Below are positions 5,495 through 13,482 of a DNA stretch of 35,737 bases, in pieces. Source of the DNA: an uncultured Bacteroidales bacterium. Its GTDB lineage: Bacteria > Bacteroidota > Bacteroidia > Bacteroidales > UBA932. The stretch covers positions 1-35,737 of the forward strand of contig CANBDZ010000012.1 of the NCBI GenBank assembly GCA_947367375.1, read 5' to 3'. The translations under genes were made by a program, and so were the position numbers. Below the pieces are notes generated by a model. The model was not told the DNA's origin, ran no database searches, and saw only the letters and a list, made by a program, of their open reading frames with translations. How positions within the stretch are numbered: position 1 is the stretch's first letter; each line of letters opens with the position of its first letter.

Positions 5495-7747
5495 ATGAAC
5501 AGGGCTTTCTACATATCAGTCATTCTTCCGCTCAAGCTTGAGTGGGAGCCTTGCTATTCGCTGCAGTCAGGAATGGACAGCAGTGATGTGAAGGCCGGTG
5601 ACCGCGTGAAGGTGCAGTTTGCAGGGAAGGTTTATTCTGGAGTTGTGAGCAAGGTCGGTGTGAAGCCGGAGACAGATCCGTCGAAGATCAAGCCTATCAT
5701 ATGCGTAGAGGAAGGCCTGGAGCCGGTCCTTGAGGAGGAAATGGAGCTATGGAGACAGGTTGCCGGCTACTACCTCTGCAGCATCGGGGAAGTCTACAAG
5801 GCCGCCTACCCTATCGGCAAGATCAATCTTGAGGAAGCTCGTGCTGCTGCTTTAGAAAAGGCGCGCAAGAGCAGGGAGAAACTGCTTGAGAATATGAGGG
5901 GCAAGGTTGCGAAGATCCAGGACAGGCTCGAAAAGAAGCTTGCACTCGCTGCGAAGGCAAAGGAGGGCACAAAGACGAAGCTTCGCAATACCGAAGATGC
6001 CGAACGTATAAGGCAGGAGCTCGAAACCGCACGAGAGGTGCTGAAGCAGGCTGAAGCCCTATATAGCAACAGGGCCGCAAAGACCGGAGCATCACTCGAA
6101 GACCTGCCGTGGACAAAGATAAAGCTCAGCCCGGCTCAGGATAAGGCATATAAGTCCGTACGCGACGGATTCGCCGCTGGAAGACCGGTCCTACTGAACG
6201 GAGTCACAGGCTCGGGAAAGACAGAAATATATATAAAGCTGGCGCAGGAGGCCCTCAAGAGCGGAAAGAATGTACTATATATGGTACCGGAAATCGCTTT
6301 GAGCAGGCAACTCGAAGAACGTCTACAGACCCACTTTGGAGATAGGTTGCTGACCTTCCATTCCGGTGAGACAGCTGCCAGCAAAAGAAACACAGCTGAA
6401 ACAATCAGATCATTCAAGGGATCTGACAACAATTACATAGTGCTCGGAACACGTTCATCGCTGTTCCTGCCACATCACACATTGGGACTTATCATTGTGG
6501 ATGAAGAGCACGACAGTTCCTACAAACAGGACTCCCCTGCTCCGAGATACAACGGCAGGGACACAGCCCTGATGCTGTCCGTCATCCAGAAATGCGGAAT
6601 CATCCTCGGCTCCGCAACCCCTTCACTTGAAGAGCTTTACAACTGCAGATACGGCAAACATCACCTTGTAGAACTCCAGGAAAGATACCACGGCTCACAA
6701 GAGTCGGACATCGAAATCATAGACACCAAAGCAGAGCGTCGCAAACGCGGAATGGTGGGCAATTTCTCACGCAAGCTGATCGACCACATCCAGAGCACAA
6801 TAGACAACGGAGGACAGGTCATGATCCTGCGTTCACGCCGTTCGTGGGCCCCGGCCCTCCAGTGCGAGGAATGTGGGGAAATCCCGAAATGTCCTCACTG
6901 CAACGTCAGCCTCAGCTTTCACAAGTACGGCCAGGAAGGCAGCATGACCTGCCATTACTGTGGCCACAAGACTGTATTCACAGGACGATGCAGCAAGTGC
7001 GGCGGAGCGCTGAAAAGCCTCGGCGCAGGTACGCAGAGGATTGAAGAGGAAACTGCCGCAATCTTCCCTAATGCCAGAATTGCACGTCTGGACAGTGACA
7101 CAGCCCAGAGCAAGACATTCGAGACAAAGACCATCAAAGACTTCAGCAAAGGAGAGATCGACATCCTCATCGGCACACAGATGCTGTCGAAGGGATTCGA
7201 CTTCAGCAATCTCCATCTTGTTGCCGTCATATCAGCCGACACCCTCCTTGGACTCCAGGATTTCAGAGCAGACGAAAAAGCCCTCCAACTCCTCGAGCAG
7301 TTCCGCGGAAGAAGCGGCCGCAGAGGCGAGAAAGGTCTGTTTGTCATCCAGACATCACAGCCGGAACATCCTATATATCAACGCATTCAGAAAAACGAAG
7401 CCGTTCATTTCAACGACAGCCTCCTGCTCGAGCGTGAAACCTTCAATTTCCCGCCATATTCAAGAATCATCGAGATCGACATAAGGGACAGATATGCGGA
7501 CAGGGCCGAAAGAATGGCCGGCAAACTCGCAGATATGCTGACGAAAAGATTCGGAATGGCATTCAGCGGACCTTACACACCTGCGGTGGACAAGATCGCG
7601 GATGAACATATACGTGCAATGAGGATAAGCCTGAAAAAGGACAAAAAACTCGTTTCAGGCAAGAAGGATATTATGGAAATTGTGCAGAAATTCGAGAAGG
7701 CCAACAAGTACAGCGGGCATATTATCCTCAATGTCGACCCTTCATAA
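5495..7747 (+). CDS. priA: primosomal protein N' (replication restart helicase)
   Basis: A 750-residue superfamily-2 helicase that reloads the replisome at stalled forks. The N-terminus FYISVILPLKLEWEPCYSL is the usual start of the PriA 3'-DNA-binding domain, which fixes the ATG at 5495. A long charged, probably coiled region (about 120-190) precedes the helicase core: Walker A GVTGSGKTE (about 238), Walker B DEEH, and GSATPS (motif III). Zinc-binding cysteine pairs follow in CEECGEIPKCPHC, CHYCGH and CSKCGG. Motifs V and VI are GTQMLSKGFDF and QFRGRSGR. Length is near the family norm. The gene stands alone on its strand, converging on the lipid kinase gene 7 nt away. Confidence 0.97.
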   Translation: MNRAFYISVILPLKLEWEPCYSLQSGMDSSDVKAGDRVKVQFAGKVYSGVVSKVGVKPETDPSKIKPIICVEEGLEPVLEEEMELWRQVAGYYLCSIGEVYKAAYPIGKINLEEARAAALEKARKSREKLLENMRGKVAKIQDRLEKKLALAAKAKEGTKTKLRNTEDAERIRQELETAREVLKQAEALYSNRAAKTGASLEDLPWTKIKLSPAQDKAYKSVRDGFAAGRPVLLNGVTGSGKTEIYIKLAQEALKSGKNVLYMVPEIALSRQLEERLQTHFGDRLLTFHSGETAASKRNTAETIRSFKGSDNNYIVLGTRSSLFLPHHTLGLIIVDEEHDSSYKQDSPAPRYNGRDTALMLSVIQKCGIILGSATPSLEELYNCRYGKHHLVELQERYHGSQESDIEIIDTKAERRKRGMVGNFSRKLIDHIQSTIDNGGQVMILRSRRSWAPALQCEECGEIPKCPHCNVSLSFHKYGQEGSMTCHYCGHKTVFTGRCSKCGGALKSLGAGTQRIEEETAAIFPNARIARLDSDTAQSKTFETKTIKDFSKGEIDILIGTQMLSKGFDFSNLHLVAVISADTLLGLQDFRADEKALQLLEQFRGRSGRRGEKGLFVIQTSQPEHPIYQRIQKNEAVHFNDSLLLERETFNFPPYSRIIEIDIRDRYADRAERMAGKLADMLTKRFGMAFSGPYTPAVDKIADEHIRAMRISLKKDKKLVSGKKDIMEIVQKFEKANKYSGHIILNVDPS

Positions 7748-7754
7748 AGTACCT

Positions 7755-8720
7755 TTACGGCACCATCACATTAAGCTGATCCTCAAGGACTTTGAATCTT
7801 GCGGGCACGCGACCTACAACTTCACCGTCAACTTCAAGAGGCTCCCTGTCGGCCTGTCCCGAAGGAAGCACGACAACTTCAGCTCCACGTGCGAGGGTAA
7901 GCTGCTTCACGGTGTGGAAGGTACCCGTAAAGAGGGTTATCACCTTTCTGGCGATGATCGACATAGGAATATCCGGAATTATAGTCACATCGATCAAGCC
8001 GTCATCCGGCACAGCGAGAGGCGTCTGCCTCATGCCGCCACCTGAATATTTTCCTGTTCCGAAAGCCATCGAAAGATACTTTCCGTCGAATACGGTCTGA
8101 CCGTCACATATCACCTTAGCCGCAACCGGCACGCGATGTCTGATGCAATAGAACAATGCACTGACATATAACTTTTTACCCCTATATCCCTGCTTCTTTT
8201 TGCGGTTTACGATCTCGCAGACACGAGCATCCAGACCGATGCCGGCGATGTTCGCCATATACTTGGTCTTTGTCTCGACGCCCGAAGAATTCAGAAGCGA
8301 CACCTTCACCATGTCCTGACGCGCCACGCGGCCCTCTTTTAGGAGGCGTACAGCCGACCTTATATTCTTTGATATGCCGAAAGTCCTGACCCAGTCATTT
8401 CCTGATCCAAGAGGAATAACCGCTAAAGTAAACCCACTGAGTTTCACCGAATTATCATCAGAATATCCTGCGATTCCGTTGATAATGTCGTGGACGGTGC
8501 CGTCACCTCCTACAGCCACAAATCTGCGGAAACCCTCAGCGCAGGCCTTGCGGGCCAACTCTGTCGCATTGTACTCTCCTCCGGTGTACCTCGCTTCGTA
8601 AGCTATACCTTCCGCTTCCATATACGCGGCTGATCTTTTCCAGATGGACCCCGCCTTTTGGGATGCGGCAAAGACATTCACTATGACGAGCCATCTTTCT
8701 TTGATTTCAGACACTTCCAT
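7755..8720 (-). CDS. diacylglycerol kinase family lipid kinase
   Basis: A 321-residue cytoplasmic protein of the DAGK catalytic/YegS/sphingosine-kinase family, which phosphorylates lipid hydroxyls with ATP. The nucleotide-binding motif AVGGDGTVHDIINGI and the substrate-loop motif IPLGSGNDWVRTFGI are both intact. The C-terminal beta-sandwich half contains GTGKYSGGGMRQTPLA and DDGLIDV, as in this family. The ATG at 8720 (MEVSEIKERWLVIVN) was chosen over an in-frame start 15 codons upstream because it leads directly into the first strand of the fold. The exact lipid substrate cannot be read from the sequence. It is divergent from parA with a shared 108-bp upstream region. Confidence 0.9.
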   Translation of the reverse strand: MEVSEIKERWLVIVNVFAASQKAGSIWKRSAAYMEAEGIAYEARYTGGEYNATELARKACAEGFRRFVAVGGDGTVHDIINGIAGYSDDNSVKLSGFTLAVIPLGSGNDWVRTFGISKNIRSAVRLLKEGRVARQDMVKVSLLNSSGVETKTKYMANIAGIGLDARVCEIVNRKKKQGYRGKKLYVSALFYCIRHRVPVAAKVICDGQTVFDGKYLSMAFGTGKYSGGGMRQTPLAVPDDGLIDVTIIPDIPMSIIARKVITLFTGTFHTVKQLTLARGAEVVVLPSGQADREPLEVDGEVVGRVPARFKVLEDQLNVMVP

Positions 8721-8753
8721 TAAGTCAAGATTTGTGGGGTTAAAAGTTATCAA

Positions 8754-8784
8754 CAAAAGTAGCAATTTCAGCCAAGGTATGAAA
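8754..8784 (-). promoter_or_regulatory. likely promoter of the lipid kinase gene
   Basis: TTTC (8784-8781), 19 nt, then TACTTTTG (8761-8754) match the Bacteroidota consensus with one mismatch. The predicted start leaves a leader of roughly 27 nt before the ATG at 8720. Confidence 0.5.
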
Positions 8785-8793
8785 TAATTTTTG

Positions 8794-8801
8794 TAAATTT
8801 G
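8794..8801 (+). promoter_or_regulatory. possible -7 element of the parA operon
   Basis: TAAATTTG fits TAnnTTTG and lies 27 nt before the parA ATG. No convincing -33 TTTG is present at 19-21 nt, so the assignment rests on the -7 motif and position. Confidence 0.4.
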
Positions 8802-8828
8802 CGTGATTTATGTCTTTATGAAAAGAAT

Positions 8829-9626
8829 ATGGGAAAAGTAATCGCAATAGCAAATCAGAAAGGTGGAGTAGGAAAGACTACTACCGCCATCAACCTTGCC
8901 GCTTCGCTGGCTGTCCTGGAGAAAAAGGTACTCATCATTGATGCCGATCCCCAGGCCAACACTACTTCTGGTCTTAACTTCTCCCCTGAAAGCGATCAAA
9001 AGAGAACCTTATACGAAGTGATGATGGGAGCAGCAGGCATCGAGGGAGGAATAGGCATCCAGGATGCGCTCATCCAGACCGAGATTGCAGGCCTGCATAT
9101 GGTACCGTCACACATCAACCTTGTAGGAGCTGAAATCGAGCTCCTCGACAACGAAAACAGAGAATCAGCGCTGAATACTGCCCTGGCCCCTGTAAAGGAT
9201 GACTATGACTTCATCATCATAGACTGTTCTCCTTCACTCGGACTCATCACAGTGAACTGCCTTACAGCAGCTGATTCGGTAATCATCCCCGTACAGCCTG
9301 AATTCTTCGCGCTTGAAGGACTTGGAAAGCTCCTTCAGACCATCAGGATCGTGCAGAACGGAGTGAACCCAGACCTTACGATAGAGGGATTCGTAGTCAC
9401 AATGTTCGATGGTAGAACAAAAGTGCACAACCAGGTCCTCACAGAGCTTCGCGAGCACTTCAAGGACATGGTGTTCAACACTATCATACAGAGAAACATC
9501 CGACTCAGCGAAGCTCCTTCACACGGAAAGCCTATCATCCTGTATGACGTGATCTGCAACGGAACGACCAACTACCTCAACCTTGCGAAGGAAGTACTCG
9601 AAAGAAACGGGCTCACAGTGGAATAA
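8829..9626 (+). CDS. parA: chromosome partitioning ATPase ParA/Soj
   Basis: A 265-residue ParA/MinD-type ATPase. It opens with the deviant Walker A motif KGGVGKTT (residues about 10-17) after the strand GKVIAIANQ. The A' motif IIDADPQAN and Walker B IIDCSPSLGLIT follow. The start at 8829 (MGKVIAIANQKGG) is preferred to an in-frame start 10 codons earlier because the Soj family begins directly at this strand. ParA dimers on the nucleoid work with ParB-parS complexes to segregate the chromosome origin region. parB follows after 32 nt. Known chromosomal parABS loci lie near oriC, so this window may be origin-proximal, though no parS or oriC was recognised. Confidence 0.95.
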   Translation: MGKVIAIANQKGGVGKTTTAINLAASLAVLEKKVLIIDADPQANTTSGLNFSPESDQKRTLYEVMMGAAGIEGGIGIQDALIQTEIAGLHMVPSHINLVGAEIELLDNENRESALNTALAPVKDDYDFIIIDCSPSLGLITVNCLTAADSVIIPVQPEFFALEGLGKLLQTIRIVQNGVNPDLTIEGFVVTMFDGRTKVHNQVLTELREHFKDMVFNTIIQRNIRLSEAPSHGKPIILYDVICNGTTNYLNLAKEVLERNGLTVE

Positions 9627-9658
9627 GACAGTAATAACAGAAAAACAGACCGACAGAT

Positions 9659-10591
9659 ATGGCTAAACAGCAAAGAGGATTAGGTAAAGGCATCGGAGCG
9701 CTTCTGGGCGATCCGGGATTTTCACCTGTAAGACAGCCGGTAGGATATGTAAACAAAGGAGTCGTGAGCCAGGCAACATCGGTTCAGGTTCAGGACACTG
9801 CCGACATCCTCAGGATCCCTGTGGATATGATCGAACCTAACCCTTATCAGCCACGTATGAGCTTTGGCCAGGAGGCACTCGAGGAACTCGCAGAGTCGAT
9901 CCAGGCGCTCGGACTCATCCAGCCGATAACAGTAAGAAGAATAGCTGACGGACGCTATCAGATTATTAGCGGAGAGCGCCGATTCAGAGCATGCAGACTC
10001 TCGGGCATGGATATGATCCCGGCATACATCAGGGACACCACAGACCAGGGAATGCTGGAGATGGCCATCGTCGAGAACATCCAGAGAGAGAATCTCGACC
10101 CTATCGAGATAGCGATGAGCTACCAGAGACTCATCGAGGAATGCGCCCTGACACAGGAACAGATGGCTGTAAGAGTAGGTAAGAAGCGCGCTTCAATCAC
10201 CAACTATCTCCGCCTTTTGAAGCTTCCTGCAAAGATACAGCACGACCTCAAGGTAGGTCTTCTCAGCGTAGGTCACGCAAAAGTCCTTCTCGGAGTGGAA
10301 GACCGCAAGCTTCAGGAGTACCTCTGCGACCTCGTCATCAAGGATGACATGTCAGTGAGACAACTCGAGGACAAGATCCGCAAGATGACAGAGCAGAAGC
10401 AGCAGGAAGACTCTCCGACTCAGGATCTTCCGGACGAGTACTTCAAGGTGCTGGAAATCGTCGGCAAGTATTTTGAAAACAACATCAGCCTCAAGCGCTC
10501 AGGTACAGGCAAGGGCACAATGACCATCCACTTCGGCTCAGACGAAGAAGTCGGCAGATTCCTCAAGGCGCTTGAAGATGCCAAGATATAA
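9659..10591 (+). CDS. parB: chromosome partitioning protein ParB (CTP-dependent DNA clamp family)
   Basis: A 310-residue ParB/Spo0J protein. The N-terminal GLGKGIGALLG segment is the usual ParA-contact region. Box I NPYQPR and Box II GERRFRACR, which build the CTP-binding and clamp-closing site, are intact (about residues 62-115). The central helix-turn-helix (LTQEQMAVRVGKKRASITNYLRLLKLP) recognises parS. The last 60 residues hold the dimerisation region (YFENNISLKRSGTGKGTMTIHF). It is translationally close to the next gene, whose first possible start at 10572 overlaps the parB stop by 20 nt. Confidence 0.96.
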   Translation: MAKQQRGLGKGIGALLGDPGFSPVRQPVGYVNKGVVSQATSVQVQDTADILRIPVDMIEPNPYQPRMSFGQEALEELAESIQALGLIQPITVRRIADGRYQIISGERRFRACRLSGMDMIPAYIRDTTDQGMLEMAIVENIQRENLDPIEIAMSYQRLIEECALTQEQMAVRVGKKRASITNYLRLLKLPAKIQHDLKVGLLSVGHAKVLLGVEDRKLQEYLCDLVIKDDMSVRQLEDKIRKMTEQKQQEDSPTQDLPDEYFKVLEIVGKYFENNISLKRSGTGKGTMTIHFGSDEEVGRFLKALEDAKI

Positions 10592-11612
10592 GCCGCAGAG
10601 ACAGCAGATGCAGAAAAGAATCATCAGATATATATTTACAGTTATCCTCTTCCTTACAGGGTTTGCTATCCAAAGTAAAGCCCAGTTCAAGGAGGAGGCT
10701 TTCAAGCAGACCTATAACAACGTAGACTCCACAGCAAGAGCCGACACTGCAGACAAGCTCTTCTCGTTCAAGGAGTTCAAGGCCGGCCTTACCCATAAGG
10801 ACAAGATGAAGATCGGAACGATGTTCATCGGTTCAGTGGCAATGCCGGGAACAGCTCAGATCTACAACAAGGACTATTGGAAGCTCCCTGTCATCTACGG
10901 AGGTATAGGAGCACTTGCCGGAACAGGTGGCTACTACCTCCACAAGTACAATGTGACTCAGAAACGTTATGACGCATGGAGTGCAGATAAGACTGCCTTT
11001 GAAGAAATTCACAACATAGAATACCCGTTTGAAGCTCCTGCGCTTGACCTCAAGTCAAAACAGACCGGAACCTGGCTTATGGCAGGAGCCGGACTGATCT
11101 ATTGGGCGTCATTGCTGGACGGAGTCGTGAACTACGAATCCGACACCGAGCCGCTTCCGGGAAGGGCGACTCTCTATTCAGCACTTCTTCCGGGACTGGG
11201 ACAGATCTACAACGGTGAGTACTTCAAGCTTCCGATCTATTGGGGAGGACTTATGGTTTCGGTACACTGCACGATGAACTTCAACAGGAACTACATGAGG
11301 TTCAAGCGGATACACAACGAAGCTACAACCGATCCGAACTATAGTCAGGGCATTTCCGGAGAGACAGCAAAGTGGTACCGAGACGTGTACAGAAGATATC
11401 GAGACTATTCCATCGTAGCCACTGCAGCAGTCTACCTTCTCCAGGTCATCGATGCAAACGTATTTGCATACATGCATGACTTTGAAGTGACGGAAGACCT
11501 CACAATGCACGTAGAGCCTGCATTGATTTCACCATACAACGCCTACGCGATAAACACACCGTCGATGGGTGCCAACAACGCATTCGGAATGAGAGTAGGA
11601 TTTACATTCTGA
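10572..11612 (+). CDS. DUF5683 domain membrane-associated protein
   Basis: A 346-residue DUF5683 protein, a family found in Bacteroidota next to parB and mltD but without a defined activity. A basic N-terminus leads into a hydrophobic export segment (IIRYIFTVILFLTGFAIQSKA). Two related halves follow, each with a glycine-rich motif: PGTAQIYNKDYWKLPVIYGG and LLPGLGQIYNGEYFKLPIYWGG. The repeated PG-xQIYN-xY-KLPI-GG motif points to an internal duplication of short membrane hairpins. The start at 10572 overlaps parB by 20 nt. An alternative ATG at 10608 (MQKRIIRY) would remove the overlap and give a cleaner signal. A role in envelope organisation linked to chromosome segregation is only suggested by the neighbours. 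Confidence 0.85.
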   Translation: MKMPRYKPQRQQMQKRIIRYIFTVILFLTGFAIQSKAQFKEEAFKQTYNNVDSTARADTADKLFSFKEFKAGLTHKDKMKIGTMFIGSVAMPGTAQIYNKDYWKLPVIYGGIGALAGTGGYYLHKYNVTQKRYDAWSADKTAFEEIHNIEYPFEAPALDLKSKQTGTWLMAGAGLIYWASLLDGVVNYESDTEPLPGRATLYSALLPGLGQIYNGEYFKLPIYWGGLMVSVHCTMNFNRNYMRFKRIHNEATTDPNYSQGISGETAKWYRDVYRRYRDYSIVATAAVYLLQVIDANVFAYMHDFEVTEDLTMHVEPALISPYNAYAINTPSMGANNAFGMRVGFTF

Positions 11613-11625
11613 TGCAGAGATTTAA

Positions 11626-13479
11626 ATGAATATGAAGAAAATATTTATACTCACAGTCGCAGCTGCGACTGTTTTTCTTGCCTCAACAACAGCTCAGGCA
11701 GCAGAGAACACAAACAGGGATATACTCAAGTTCCTCAAGAAACGTACGACGCTCAAAGAGGAAAACAGACAGCTCAAGGAGAAGCTTGATTCTATGAAGC
11801 AGGAGATAGACCTGTACCGTGCAGAGCTGGCCTACTCAGACAGCGTAGCAAATGAAATGATGGGCGGGATCTACTATGAAGGTGAAGACAGCACATCGAC
11901 ATACATCGCCCCAGAGGATTACACAGCCGAGATTTCCGACAGCCTCCTCAACATCTGGTATGCACATCAGATGGCTACAGAATCAGACATCGAGGAGTAT
12001 GATATGGACTCAGTACGTTTTCAGTCTAACGTACCTGACGAAGTGTACATCGAGAGACTCAAGCAGATGAACTCGTTCATAACGCTCCCTTACAACGAGA
12101 TCGTAAAGAACTACATCATCCTCTATTCTGAGAAGATGCCGACCAAGATGGCTCACATGCTCGGCCTCAGCAAGTACTATATGCCTATCTTCGAGGAGAC
12201 ATTAAATAAGTATGACATGCCGGAAGAACTCAAGGCTATGGCTGTCATTGAATCTGCCCTTAATCCTGTCGCAGTGTCAAGGGCCGGAGCAAAAGGTATG
12301 TGGCAGTTCATGTATGCCACCGCAAAGATGTACGGCCTTCATATCGACTCGTTTGTGGATGAGCGTCTCGATCCGGTAAAGTCAGCTGACGCTGCAGCAA
12401 GATATATGATGGATGCCTACAAGATCTTCGGAGACTGGAGCCTTGCCATCGCTTCATACAACTGCGGTGCGGGTAATGTAAACAAGGCAATCAGAAGAAG
12501 CGGCGGCAGCAGAGCCTTCTGGGACATCTGGCCATACCTCCCTCGTGAGACACGAGGCTATGTGCCTGCATTTGTCGGAGCTCTTTACGCAATGCACTAC
12601 CATAAGGAGCACGGCATCAAGCCTGAGGCTGTAGAAATGCCAGTGCAGGTAGACACATTCAAGATCAACAAGCAGCTGCACCTGAAGCAGGTATCAGACC
12701 TTACAGGAGCTCCTCTCGAAGAGCTTAAGAACCTCAACCCTCAGTACCGTCATGAAATCATCCCGGGAACAAGCCGTGAGTATATCCTTAGACTTCCGTA
12801 CAACTACACAAATGCCTTCATTGAGCAGGAGGACTCCATCTATCGCCACAAGGTGGATGAGTACCTCAACCCTACTACCCTCAAGAAAATCCAGGATGGG
12901 GGCGACGGAGAAAGAATCGTTTACCGTGTGAAGAGCGGAGACTATCTCGGAAGGATTGCAACTAACCACAGATGTACAGTTGCGCAGATCAAGAAATGGA
13001 ACAATCTCAAGAGCAATGACATACGTGTAGGACAGAGACTTGTAATCTACAGAGGAGGCAGGGCACCGGCTTCAACATCGTCAAGCGCTTCTTCAAGTTC
13101 ATCATCTGCAAGTACATCGACAAGCTCTGGAACCACAACATCAGGAACTTCCACTTACACAGTCAAGAGCGGAGACACCCTGTCAGGCATTGCTAGCAGA
13201 CACGGCATCACAGTAGCTGAGTTGAAAGCCTTGAACGGTCTTACCAGCAACAACATCAAGATCGGCCAAAAACTGAAAGTGAAGGCTACAGCCAGCCAGT
13301 CAGCTCCTGCAGCTGCACAGTCAGGCAACCACACAACATATGTAGTCAAGAGCGGCGACTCATTCTACAGCATAGCCAAGAACTATCCTGGAGTAAGCGC
13401 ACAGAACATTATGGACTTCAACGGTCTTACCAGTTCAAGCCTCAAACCGGGAATGACGCTCAAGATTCCAGCTATGTAA
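11626..13479 (+). CDS. mltD: membrane-bound lytic murein transglycosylase D with three LysM domains
   Basis: A 617-residue exported enzyme that cleaves peptidoglycan glycan strands to 1,6-anhydro-muropeptides. It has a signal peptide (residues 1-25, ending AQA), a coiled coil (about 31-75), and the SLT domain with catalytic Glu209 in AVIESALNP followed by SRAGAKGMWQFM and ASYNCGAGNVNKAI. Three LysM domains bind glycan: YRVKSGDYLGRIA (about 434-477), TYTVKSGDTLSGIA and TYVVKSGDSFYSIA. A Ser/Thr-rich linker (ASTSSSASSSSSSAST) separates LysM 1 from 2. The gene follows DUF5683 after 13 nt, so it is probably the last gene of the par operon. That placement connects septal wall remodelling with chromosome segregation. 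Confidence 0.95.
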   Translation: MNMKKIFILTVAAATVFLASTTAQAAENTNRDILKFLKKRTTLKEENRQLKEKLDSMKQEIDLYRAELAYSDSVANEMMGGIYYEGEDSTSTYIAPEDYTAEISDSLLNIWYAHQMATESDIEEYDMDSVRFQSNVPDEVYIERLKQMNSFITLPYNEIVKNYIILYSEKMPTKMAHMLGLSKYYMPIFEETLNKYDMPEELKAMAVIESALNPVAVSRAGAKGMWQFMYATAKMYGLHIDSFVDERLDPVKSADAAARYMMDAYKIFGDWSLAIASYNCGAGNVNKAIRRSGGSRAFWDIWPYLPRETRGYVPAFVGALYAMHYHKEHGIKPEAVEMPVQVDTFKINKQLHLKQVSDLTGAPLEELKNLNPQYRHEIIPGTSREYILRLPYNYTNAFIEQEDSIYRHKVDEYLNPTTLKKIQDGGDGERIVYRVKSGDYLGRIATNHRCTVAQIKKWNNLKSNDIRVGQRLVIYRGGRAPASTSSSASSSSSSASTSTSSGTTTSGTSTYTVKSGDTLSGIASRHGITVAELKALNGLTSNNIKIGQKLKVKATASQSAPAAAQSGNHTTYVVKSGDSFYSIAKNYPGVSAQNIMDFNGLTSSSLKPGMTLKIPAM

Positions 13480-13482
13480 TTG

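Noticed and set aside
8829..10591. parS-like palindromes expected near parAB
   Set aside because: I looked for the GTTTCAC/GTGAAAC type of palindrome and found only half-sites, such as CGTGAAAC near 7435 within priA, without the matching arm.
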